DNA from: Euborellia annulipes
Lineage: Eukaryota; Arthropoda; Insecta; Dermaptera; Anisolabididae
Direction: 5' to 3'
Assembly (NCBI GenBank): GCA_023213315.1
Contig: JAKCPI010000928.1
Span: 124,001-188,000 of the forward strand
DNA length: 64,000 nucleotides
Below, piece after piece: positions 22,672-32,100 of the stretch (position 1 is its first letter; each line of letters begins with the position of its first letter). The position numbers and the translations under genes were made by a program. A model generated the notes under the pieces. It saw only the letters and a list, made by a program, of their open reading frames with translations. It searched no databases and was not told the origin of the DNA.

Positions 22672-22888
22672 GGGGAGAGGGGGGGACATTGGGACACGAG
22701 GCACATTGGGACATTCGAATTTTAGCTCTACTAAATGTGCCCATTTTATTATAGAAAATTTTTTCTTAATAAAATGGGTACTTAATGCACCCTAACGGTC
22801 AAAGAGTACAACTCAAACTTTATATTTAGTTGAGCTAAAATTCGAATGTCCCAATGTGCCTCGTGTCCCAATGTCCCGCCCTCTCCCC
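22672..22888. mobile_element. TA-flanked MITE, about 55-bp inverted repeats
   Basis: GGGGAGAGG and GGGACATTGGGACACGAGGC are mirrored by GCCTCGTGTCCCAATGTCCC and CTCTCCCC. TA is present at 22670-22671 and 22889-22890. It is non-coding and 217 bp. The TA duplication fits a Tc1/mariner-type origin. Confidence 0.85.
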
Positions 22889-23164
22889 TACCATCTATAG
22901 TCAAGTAGACCAACTAATTGAAGCTTTTAATCAAACTTAAGAGCAATTAATCGAAATATCTTTCTTGTATTTTTAATATCTTATCATTTTCTATAATCAA
23001 ATCTGTACCAATATTCTGTAATATTCTTTTTGGAGACTTCTAATTACCGATTGATCAAACGAATTTTAGTGGTCTGAATAATCAAATACAAATTTAAACA
23101 GCTGGAAAAACAAATTGAAAGAAATTTGAACACAATATGGAGGAAGGCCGTAATACAGATAGAA

Positions 23165-23465
23165 GATGAATTCAAAAGAAAGGCTTGTTTTCAGCTCGAA
23201 TTATTTTATTTTCCGCTTCGGGGACTAAACGTCACCCATCTTCAGGACAAAGGTGTCAAAAAATTCTTAGCACTGCCTCTTTCAGTTCTTAGATAAGTAA
23301 GAATGTTAGTATATTTTGGAATATACAAATTCATCTGCTTGTAGATATGCTGAGACAGCAATCAGAGTTAACGCAGGAAGCAGTGCTAAGAATTTTTTAA
23401 CACCTTTGTCCTGAAGATGGATGACGTTTAGTACTCAAAAAGTGGACAAGGGGAAATAAAAAACA
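23165..23465. repeat. Inverted pair of about 95-bp repeat ends
   Basis: The right arm reads GCAGTGCTAAGAATTTTTTA, CACCTTTGTCCTGAAGATGG and GACGTTTAGT, then a purine-rich GGGGAAATAAAA. The left arm is its complement, extending through CTTCGGGGACTAAACGTCA into TTTATTTTCCGC. CCTGAAGATGG followed by a short spacer is common in 3' or terminal parts of several retroelement groups, so these may be head-to-head fragments or a MITE. Confidence 0.6.
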
Positions 23466-23763
23466 AGTCTTATTTATACCATGTGGTATCCAAATGATTT
23501 AAATAAATTAATCGGAGTTTATTTACTTTGCCTTATGCAATTTTTCTTTTCTCAATAAATTATTTGATAAATTGTTTCTTATTTAAATTAAATATCTATT
23601 TTTTTCTATTTAATTCAATTTTCATTATTTACTATAAGAAAAGCCTATTTATTATTTATATTCAATAGAGCGTAACTTTAGAAACTTGATAAATTACGGA
23701 CTATTCGAAAAGTAGGTCTGTAAACTCGATAAGGTATGCTAAAAGGGGGAAATTTTATATTCA

Positions 23764-24285
23764 GTGATAAACTCTTTAGAAAATCAAGAGAAGATAAATA
23801 GACAGGATCTTTCACACATTGAGTCTATTGAAGAATTCAAAATGCTTGAGCCTAATCCTGGTCTGTATAGATTTCCGGGGCCCTTAATTATGCCACCCCT
23901 CACGCTTTTCGGTTTGCTAATTGCACCCCCGGCTTTTGCCAGCACCCTAATTGGACTCCACAAGCCTCGAATGCATCTTATCAGAGCACACTTTGTCTTC
24001 TTAGGGTGGGGAGGGGGATGGTTCTGGTTATCTGTAGGAGGACCTAGCACCCAAATCCCCCGGGGATGTCCAAGAGAAATGTTATGTTTTGTTAAGGCTT
24101 CAATAAGGGTGGCATTCGTTCCCTTGTTACCATGTTACCGGCTTAACTCACCCTCCACCACCCTTTTCGGATTCGATCTCGGCAGGGATTTAGGGGGCGG
24201 AGTGGGAGGGTCGTCCCTCCTTTTGTTACACATACCCCCCCCCCTCTCTAGCAAAACAGGCTTGACAAACAACCGGGATATATAA
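23764..24285 (+). other. Unassigned 173-codon frame in a GC-rich patch
   Basis: The frame sits in the only extended C/G-rich stretch of this region (about 23860-24260). The predicted peptide is rich in P, L and G, with runs such as GGGVGGSSLLLLHIPPPL, and shows no motif I recognise. The antisense strand is also partly open (23784-24050), as expected when stop codons are depleted by GC content. No splice context, Kozak evidence or repeat relation was seen. It may be a decayed transposable element or a chance frame. I do not assign a function. Confidence 0.2.
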
Positions 24286-24752
24286 TATGATCAAAATTTC
24301 TTTTTCTTTTTTTTTTTAATATTATCATTATCATTGAATGGGTCGCTGAGATAAGCGATGGATTTGCATGATATTTCGGATTTTGAGAAAATATTCAGCT
24401 CGAAATGCAGCAGCACTAAAGCCTTCAGGGTAATGAGGCTTCTAAAGCACTTAAAGCTAGAGCTCGTATGTGTATATGAGCTTTTAACTATAGGATGGGT
24501 TACATTAGTGGATCCCAAATACCATTAAGTATTCATAAATATTAAATCAAATATAATACAAAAGGTTTTTTCTTTTATTTATTATTTTTATTAAGTATTA
24601 AAAAAATATTTTTTATCACATATTAAAAAGAAAGTATGAAAACAATAATAACAAAAGGTAATAATATATTCAAAATAATATGAAAATACCTTAAACAATT
24701 AAAAAAAAAAAATAATCTAATTTACAAAGCTACTTAGACCATTGGTGTCAAT

Positions 24753-24939
24753 AGGATCCGTCCAATTATTACGTAAGCAAAATTTGGCTGTTTTAGGCCC
24801 TCTCTTTTTTTGTGAGCAATAATAAGTAAATCCATTTTTTGACTTTTTAAACTCATACTTAAGCAGTTTATTGTTCATAAAAAATAAGCAAACATGATGT
24901 TCCTCTCCCCTAAATGCTTACGTAATACTTGAATGACCC
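24753..24939. mobile_element. MITE with about 25-bp inverted repeats
   Basis: GGATCCGTCCAATTATTACG plus TAAGCA at the left is mirrored by TGCTTACGTAATACTTG plus AATGACCC at the right, with mismatches. No clean target duplication. It lies 12 bp upstream of the SINE target duplication at 24951. Confidence 0.6.
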
Positions 24940-24960
24940 GAGAGCGTGTGACGTTACCCT

Positions 24961-25121
24961 AGCAATGTCAAGCGCGGCGAAAGCTCTGGATTGGTGGCCC
25001 CGAGCAATCAGCGTGTGGAACGTTACCCGGTAGCCATCGGTACTTTAAATTTTAAATATATTAAATAAAAATTCTAAACCCTAAATGACCGCAGTAGCAG
25101 AAAAGGGTTATAAAAAAAAAA
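24961..25121 (+). mobile_element. SINE-2 with perfect 10-bp target duplication
   Basis: ACGTTACCCT at 24951-24960 and 25122-25131 brackets a 161-bp unit. The head GCGGCGAAAGCTC, GGATTGGTGGCCCCGAG and CAATCAGCGTGTGGAACG is followed by a short AT-rich linker, then AAATGACCGCAGTAGCAG, AAAAGGG and an A-run. The same head and tail recur at 36627-36794. The head does not look like a standard tRNA, 7SL or 5S head and was not identified. Confidence 0.85.
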
Positions 25122-25131
25122 ACGTTACCCT

Positions 25132-25452
25132 CGTGCACACTTTAGGTGTTTCTAAAAAAAAATTTAATCTGATTAAAATAAAATTAATTGTATTTTTGAA
25201 AGTCGCACAATAAACTTTCTTCAAATAAAAATTTAAATTTTTAAAATTTTAATCTGACTCTGAGAATAAATGAAAATAACTTCTAGGTGCATTATTATGA
25301 GTTTTGATTTTGATTTTTTTTTATTTTATTTATTTATACTATCTCGAAGCTAAAACTCAAATTTTTCTGAAATCGCTGTTGTCGCTATTTAGGGGTACAT
25401 ATATTCTACCTAGTATCTATATATTCAATATTTAAATAATGTAACAATTGCT
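25132..25452. other. AT-rich spacer, no feature seen
   Basis: No reading frame or repeat recognised. Confidence 0.5.
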
Positions 25453-25545
25453 ACAGGGGGACGTCCAACACTCTGATTCCCAGAAGCCGCCCATCCGAAG
25501 TTTTGCCGCGCTTGGAATTGCTTGATATCTATTATCTTGGTGGCT
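25453..25545 (-). pseudogene. 5S rRNA-like sequence, partial
   Basis: The minus strand reads AAGCAATTCCAAGCGCGG, CTTCGGATGGGCGGC, TTCTGGGAATCAG and AGTGTTGG. This aligns with the 3' half of metazoan 5S rRNA (AAGCA..GCGCGG..CTTxGATGGGxGACCGC..TGGGAAxxCC..GTGTTG). The 5' half is weak or absent. It could be a 5S pseudogene or the head of a 5S-derived SINE. A functional gene is unlikely. Confidence 0.55.
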
Positions 25546-26870
25546 TTTGCCAGGCCCCTCGGCTCTTTTTTCATTTAAAAAGCATGTAATAAAGGAAAAA
25601 CCACTCCCCGACTTTTTAAGAACATTCCAGTTTTATTTTTCCTCTATCACTTGTTTAATTATTTGCCGACCCCGCAGAAATAATAAAGTCAGGAAGAGAA
25701 ATTTAGAATTTTTTTATTCTCTCTTTTAACTTTTTGAGTGACTTTCGGATGTTATTTAACTCGGGATATAAATTTCTTTAAATATTAAACATAAAATATT
25801 TCCTGACATCTAATTAGTTAACTAAGTTTTTTTTTATTTTATTAAGCTTATTAAAGGGGTCCTCTTTTTTAAAGAGTAAATGAAAGAACGTGCCTTTGAA
25901 AATTATATTTAAATACTTTTAATACAACATCCGCATTTTTAGTAGCATTTATTATCTTCTATGTCTCTATTCTGGTATAAAGAAATTGGGAATTATTGTA
26001 TAAAATAGATGAAATCCCCCCCCCCCCTTTTTGTCAAAATAACCTTCATTATTCAATTTGTAGTTGGATCACCGTTTGTTATTTAACTATTTTATACCCA
26101 AACCAGAGCGATTCAATTCAATCAAGGTTTGTAAACAGCAGAACTAATCCTGGTCTGTCACTATTTGGCTTGTGGGCGAGGGGGTTTTGGTGTCGTCATC
26201 ACTATCACCTTTAGGAGGCCCTAGAGGAAGGCCTTACAATAGACCTTCAGCTGACAAGCATTTCGCATTTCGTTTCTTGCTGACATTTCTCTAAGGAGCC
26301 TATTATTATATAGGCCTACTAGCTGCTGAATCTGACTTTATTCCCAACAACTCGTCACTTAATTAATTTTTTTTCCATCAATAAATCATCAAGTTTTTAA
26401 TCATCAAATCAAAACATCAAACAATCATCTATATTTATTTTAAACTTCAACTTATATTTTATTACATTTCAATTTTATTTCATCCTGGATTCAACATAGT
26501 TGGCGGCAGAATGCCTGATGTACTCGAGAGTGGAGCCTTGAGCTTAGTCAACCAAAATGCTTAGCCGACGGTCGTGTGGTCTTAAAAGTACTTTTGCCCC
26601 TTCACAAGAACATCAGGCAGTTATTTCGCAAACTGTACAATGATATCGGTGGAAATATGCTACCTTGGACTTGCGGCAAAAATAACTAGTCCAAGATTTT
26701 TTTAAATTGATTGGTAGCCAATATAATACAATTTAAATAAATTTTTGTCAAAAAAAATTTTTAAAATAAAAATTTTTGTACATACTTGAAGCTAAAACTA
26801 GGTTCAAAGCTGTAGAACACTTAACAAAAATATATGCATTGACTACCATAAGAAAAATTTAAAAATCCAT
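25546..26870. other. AT-rich spacer with C-run, no gene recognised
   Basis: A C homopolymer lies at 26017-26027. The stretch near 26470-26660 (CAACATAGTTGGCGGCAG to TATCGGTGGAAATATGC) is less AT-rich and unique. A SINE-like body fragment (AATTGATTGGTAGCCAAT) lies at 26705-26722. Confidence 0.4.
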
Positions 26871-27031
26871 TACGATAGCAAATTTGTGAGATGAATTTGT
26901 GTTTATGATCGGCCAAAATTGTGCCCCCTGGAGTCGAATCAGGACCTTGCCCACTGCGAAAACATGGAGGACTAGGAGCGCAAATTTGCCTAATCATAAA
27001 CACAAAAATATCTCGCAAATTTGCTATTGTG
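26871..27031. mobile_element. MITE-like inverted repeat, about 38-bp arms
   Basis: GATAGCAAATTTGTGAGAT and TTTGTGTTTATGAT are mirrored by ATCATAAACACAAA and ATCTCGCAAATTTGCTATTG. The core contains GTCGAATCAGGACC, a weak B-box-like motif. Duplication not clear. Confidence 0.6.
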
Positions 27032-27096
27032 ACTTATTCATAGTCTATTTAGGTGTTAAATGGAAAATTCCATCTTTTTCAAACAAAGCTCTAACT

Positions 27097-27104
27097 CAGA
27101 TGTG
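27097..27104. mobile_element. hAT MITE, left end (split by the retrotransposon)
   Basis: CAGATGTG, joined across the insertion to TCAAACTC at 33290, restores a CAGRKGTGTCAAACT terminus. Its partner is GCAAGTTTGACACCCCTG ending at 33439. Flanking 8-mers CTCTAACT (27089-27096) and ATCTACCT (33440-33447) agree at 6 of 8 positions, which fits a decayed hAT duplication. Confidence 0.65.
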
Positions 27105-27344
27105 GGACTTCCAAGTGGCAGTGATTCATAGATAGTGGAAAAGTTTTTAGCTCCATAGTTAAAATTAAATATTTTTAGCCAGTGGTTAAAATAAGTGCTG
27201 AAGGTGCATTAATATAAACTATTAAAGTGCAGTAGTGTGATTAAAAACAATTTTGAGTCTAGAATAGGTGAGTAAGAGCGCAAGGACTTGTGAAAACAAG
27301 GTAACCCCCCATGGGGGGAACCTCAACATGAACTAATCGAACAA
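27105..27344 (+). promoter_or_regulatory. Retrotransposon 5' UTR with likely internal promoter
   Basis: Begins GGACTTCCAAGTGGCAGTG directly after the target duplication. A full-length copy of this class must carry its own downstream promoter, so one is inferred here, but no TATA box is seen. A 14-bp perfect palindrome CCCCCCATGGGGGG at 27305-27318, extended by GGT/ACC-type pairing, sits about 25 bp before the ORF1 start and could form a hairpin in the leader. Confidence 0.6.
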
Positions 27345-28952
27345 ATGGAGGGAGAAGAGGAGCGGAACCTCCCTGAAACCATTAAGAACTCACTGGACGC
27401 CTTATATCAGGTACCAAATGAACCTAATTTTGTAAATAAAGTGGACATAGCTGTAAAAAAGAGAAAAACTGATGAATGTTTACATATAAACAATGCAAAT
27501 AAACAAATAATTTGTACAATTTCCACACAAAAAGAAAACATGCAGTCATCCTCATCAAATCAAAACACACTGCCATCTTCATCCACCTCATCAACTGTCC
27601 CTCTAGAAAATAATCTTCAGACAATAGCTGATACGAATTCGTTTTACTTAAAATGCAGAGGTAATCGATACTCTTCAATCGATGATGGTCCATATTGTAT
27701 ATATGCTGAAACAAATAACAAAATTAATTTACACTCTATGCAAGTAGGCAAAATTTTGAGAAATAATAATTTTAATCTATATAAAAATATCAATGCTATT
27801 AAAAATATAGGGAGGAATAGAGTAAAAATTTTACTTAATACTAGCTATAGCGCGGTGAATGGCTTAATCGAGGAGGAATTCTGGGTCTCCTATAATATAG
27901 TATGTTATATTCCGTCCTTCTTTCTATACAAACAGGGGGTTATCCGGGACGTGGATACGTCTTTAACGGAAAACGAGATAGTGAACTATGCTTATTCAGA
28001 CATAACCATAGTTCAAGCCAAAAGATTATATAAAATTAAAACAACGGAAGACAATAATAAAATAAAATTACCAACACCAGTAGTCATTATATCATTCAGA
28101 GGGCAATACTTACCAAGGGACATTAAGCTCTTAGGAGTGAAATGCAACGTTGAACCGTACATCGAAAAGGTGATTCAATGCTTTCACTGCTTACGCTATG
28201 AACATACTAGCCGGGTATGCAAGAATAATCCAAGATGTGAAAGTTGCGGATCAAATAGTTGCGGAAAAAATATGTGTGCAAACGAAACTAAATGTATTTT
28301 TTGCAAGGGCCCTCACAGAGCCACGGACACAAAAAATTGTCCAGAGTTCAATAGGCAAAAGTCAATTAAACAATTAATGGCAGACAAAAACATAACCTTC
28401 CCTGAGGCTACCGAAATACATAGAGTAAAAAATCCAAACTGTTATGCGAATGCAACAAAGAAAAATATAAGGCCATATGCCCCACTATCACCACAACCCG
28501 CCCCACCCCCACTCTCGCAATACCCTCCTTTAAAGGAAATACAAAACCCACAATATAGACAAAGTACAACTGATACGCAAAGATCCTACTCGCGTAGGCA
28601 AGTGGAAAGAGTTAGAGGAGAGAAGGAAGGAAAAGAATACAGAGAGTGTATAAAAAAGAATAGTGATGCCCGCCAACCAGAACATATCTCCAACAATCTA
28701 AATTTCCCGGTAACACCCATTATCAATAGCCAGACGTACCAAAATAACCTAAAACAAAATTTAATAGAACTAGTTATGATAAACCTCCATAAAATTATTT
28801 CATCCGAATACCCATCTTACACTAATGAGCATCTTTCCCCCACCATTCAACCATTAGTTTATAAGGCCGTAAATGAATCAATCTTAACATTGTTTCCAAA
28901 TACAGATAATTTAGAAGACACTGCGAATATGTCAGAAACCGAATCGCTGTGA
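27345..28952 (+). CDS. ORF1 gag-like nucleic-acid-binding protein of the non-LTR element
   Basis: 535 residues. The N-terminal third is Asn/Ser/Thr-rich and disordered-looking. A middle region (about 150-275) resembles the gag domain that precedes the zinc knuckles in I/Jockey/R1 ORF1 proteins. Three knuckles follow: C279-C282-H287-C292 (classical CCHC), C298-C301-C306-C311 (same spacing, Cys instead of His), and C317-C320-H324-C332. A proline-rich segment (APLSPQPAPPPL) and a charged basic region come next. The family role is RNA binding and RNP assembly for target-primed reverse transcription. The start is the ATG at 27345, in AACAAATGG context. The frame is uninterrupted. ORF2 starts 227 bp downstream on the same transcript. 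Confidence 0.93.
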   Translation: MEGEEERNLPETIKNSLDALYQVPNEPNFVNKVDIAVKKRKTDECLHINNANKQIICTISTQKENMQSSSSNQNTLPSSSTSSTVPLENNLQTIADTNSFYLKCRGNRYSSIDDGPYCIYAETNNKINLHSMQVGKILRNNNFNLYKNINAIKNIGRNRVKILLNTSYSAVNGLIEEEFWVSYNIVCYIPSFFLYKQGVIRDVDTSLTENEIVNYAYSDITIVQAKRLYKIKTTEDNNKIKLPTPVVIISFRGQYLPRDIKLLGVKCNVEPYIEKVIQCFHCLRYEHTSRVCKNNPRCESCGSNSCGKNMCANETKCIFCKGPHRATDTKNCPEFNRQKSIKQLMADKNITFPEATEIHRVKNPNCYANATKKNIRPYAPLSPQPAPPPLSQYPPLKEIQNPQYRQSTTDTQRSYSRRQVERVRGEKEGKEYRECIKKNSDARQPEHISNNLNFPVTPIINSQTYQNNLKQNLIELVMINLHKIISSEYPSYTNEHLSPTIQPLVYKAVNESILTLFPNTDNLEDTANMSETESL

Positions 28953-29179
28953 TTCTGAGATCGAATTGTTCCCAGTTTGCTTATTGTTGGTAGAACTTAG
29001 CTCCTTTGTTGAAAGTTAAACTTTAATAATATGAACGTGCTTTTATTTATCAAGGCAAAGGGATTATGAGATGTCATCTCTAATATTCCCTTCCCTCCGG
29101 TGAAAATAAAATTGCTAATTTAGGGCTTTTGATGGCATTGCACTTTTACCGGCCACATAAAACACAATAAATTCCAAAA
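28953..29179 (+). promoter_or_regulatory. Inter-ORF spacer with two predicted hairpins
   Basis: The 227-bp gap contains an imperfect stem at 29059-29091 (AGGGATTATGAGATG against CATCTCTAATATTCCCT) and a second at 29097-29152 (CCGGTGAAAAT against ACTTTTACCGG). ORF1 and ORF2 do not overlap, so ORF2 translation needs reinitiation, internal entry or similar. Whether the stems contribute is inference. Confidence 0.5.
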
Positions 29180-32100
29180 ATGAATAGAACAAATATACTC
29201 CAGTGGAACTCAAGATCTATAAACAGTAATAAAGGCAGTTTGGAAATAGCATTAAAAGAACTAAATATAGACATAGCAGTGATAGCCGAGTCATGGCTAA
29301 GACCGGATTACAATTTTAAAATCACCGGATACAATACAGTGCGAACGGACAGACAAGACGGAAAAGGTGGGTCCCTAATCCTGATAAAAAACAATATCTC
29401 ATTTAGCCCCCTACATAACTTCAATAATCAACAGGTACAGATAACAGCAATCCAGATTGCATTACCGATAACTAACCAACTGACAATTATATCATGTTAC
29501 TGTTGTCCTGGCTATCATATGACTACTACAGAGTGGAAAGCTATCGTAGATTCATATCCTCCAAATTACCTCCTGCTGGGGGACTTCAACGCACACTCAC
29601 CGGAATGGGGATGCTACACACAAGATAATCAAGGGGAAATACTAAGCGCAATAGCGGAAGACTTAAATCTGACTATTCTCAACGATGGGTCTCCAACAAG
29701 ACTTGCCTACAATTCCGACCATCCCTCAATAGTCGATCTTACCTTTAGCTCAGCTCAAATTGCACCGTTCTTCACATGGACAATCCTGGAGGACACATTA
29801 GGATCGGACCACTTTCCAATCCTGATAACGCTAGATCGGCCACTTTACCATAACGCTAATGATAGCTTCAGACCTCGATATAAAATAGAGGAAGCAAATT
29901 GGGCCATTTACCAATATGCACTCACACAAAACCTGACCTATCCTCCATTCCTCGCAACTCCAGAAGAGAAATATAACTTCCTTGTATCGACAATTATTGA
30001 AGCAGCTAACAGAGCAATCCCTCAAACAAGAGAAGCCAAAATAAGACACCCTCCCATACCCTGGTGGAATCAACAATGTAAGCTAGCTATAGAAAAGAGG
30101 AAAGGCGCACATAGGCTATACAAAAATAACCCAATTCTGAGCAATTTCCTGGAACTTAAAAAACAACAAGCCTCGGCAAAATATATCATTAAGCAAGCCA
30201 AACGTAACTCTTGGATTCAGTACTGTAGCTCAATAAACAGAAATAGTAAAATCACTGATATCTGGTCAAAAATAAAGAAAGTAAAAGGCATATATAATCC
30301 CAGTACAGCAGCTCCACCAGAAGAAATCTTTGAAACATTTTTAGACAAACTTGCTCCATCTTGGGCTCCAAACGAAATACCATATCGTTCAGGGAACAAG
30401 GAATCAAATGGTATAATGGACCTACCCTTCTCGTTGGAGGAATTAGGAAAAGTGATGTACCAAACAACAAAAAATACAACGCCAGGAATTGACAACATAC
30501 CGTACCCACTTCTAAAATACTTGCCAAACATTGGACAGATATTTCTGTTAGACATATACAATAGTATAAGAGACTCAGAATACATTCCTACACCATGGAA
30601 AACCCAACTCATAATACCCATACTAAAACCAGGAAAGGAAAGACAAAATGCAAATTCCTATCGACCCATTGCACTCTCATCCTGTCTGTTAAAAGTATAT
30701 GAGAAATTAATAAAGTTAAGACTAGAATATTTTCTGGAAACCTATTATCAACTCCCATTGCTATCTTTCGGATTCAGACCCTGCGCATCTACAATGGACA
30801 ATCTAGCCCTCCTTATCAGTAATATAGAAGAATCAATACTTACCAAAAAATACACAGCAGCAGCAGTGGTAGACATAGATGGCGCCTACGACAATGTAGA
30901 TCTACACATCCTCTACAATAAGCTCATTGCATTAGGAGTTGGGAGTCAAACCAGCAAAACAATCTTCAATCTCCTTTTTGGCAGACAGATTTATATCAGA
31001 ACAAACCCACTAAAGACGGAATTATCAAGAACGTTATACAGAGGAATCCCTCAAGGGTCGACCTTGAGCCCGTTACTCTTTGTCTGTTATACATATGATC
31101 TGGCTCCTTTTGTATCCTATAACTCGAAAGTTCTTCAATATGCAGATGATCTCATTATATATTCGGCTTCCTGTGAATTAGAAGAGGCGTTAGCAAACTT
31201 AGATATGTCAATAATCGCTCTCTTGGAGTACCTTAGTATAAATAGCTTTACTATATCGGCTTCAAAATGTTCGGCTTGCATCTTCTCAACCCGCAGAATT
31301 CCATCTTGGCAAAGTGTCCTCCTCGGTGAAATAGAATTCCCACTCGTCAATAAAATTAAGTATCTAGGTCTTACAATAGACTCAAAACTCACCTGGAAAG
31401 AACACATAAGATTATTAAAAATTAAATGTCTTAAGTATATAAATCTAATGAAAACAATAGCAAAATTTACCTGGGGGGCAGATCCAATGATTCTGCTCAA
31501 TTTTTATAGAGCTACCATTCGAGCATGCCTCGATTATGGATGCTTTTTATTCCGGTCTGCTTCAAAAACAAACCAACTAGCAATAAACAGAATACAGTTT
31601 CAAGCAATCCGAATCGCAATGGGATATATGAGATCATCGCCCTGCAACGCTATGCTGGTCGAATCCAATGAGATGCCGTTAGAAAACCGAACCCAACTCC
31701 TAGCCTCAAAGTTTTTATTGAAACGTCGATCAAGGTTCTATCACCCGGTAATAGAAGCCGTGTCTTCTCTCAACAACCAGTACACGCAAACCAGAACACA
31801 TAAAGCAATGCCCCCATTACTCGTAGCATATAAGCACATAAATACACTGAATACAAAAATAGAAAAGGCCTCCCTCCCGGCCATGTTCCACATATCTCCG
31901 AACTTATTAAAAATACAATTTGACATATCAATAGAAAATCCAGCTCAACAAACTTATGATACGGTCATTTATACGGACGGGTCAAGGACAATAGTTAATG
32001 TAGGGTGCGCTTTTTTCGACTCCACCAACTCCAATTCTGGCCTCTTTAAACTACCATCGTCTTTCTCTAGCTTCTCGGCCGAACTCATTGCGATCCGTGA

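Noticed and set aside
23223..23433. Hammerhead ribozyme in the CTGAAGATGG arm
   Set aside because: CTGAAGA fits CUGANGA, but the following stem and GAA segment do not give a full three-stem core by eye. Reported only as a weak possibility.
27290..27330. AACAAGGT...GAACCT in the LINE 5' UTR resembles the 3' end of 18S rRNA
   Set aside because: Only two short words match, separated by an unrelated C6/G6 palindrome. Too little to claim an rRNA-derived leader.
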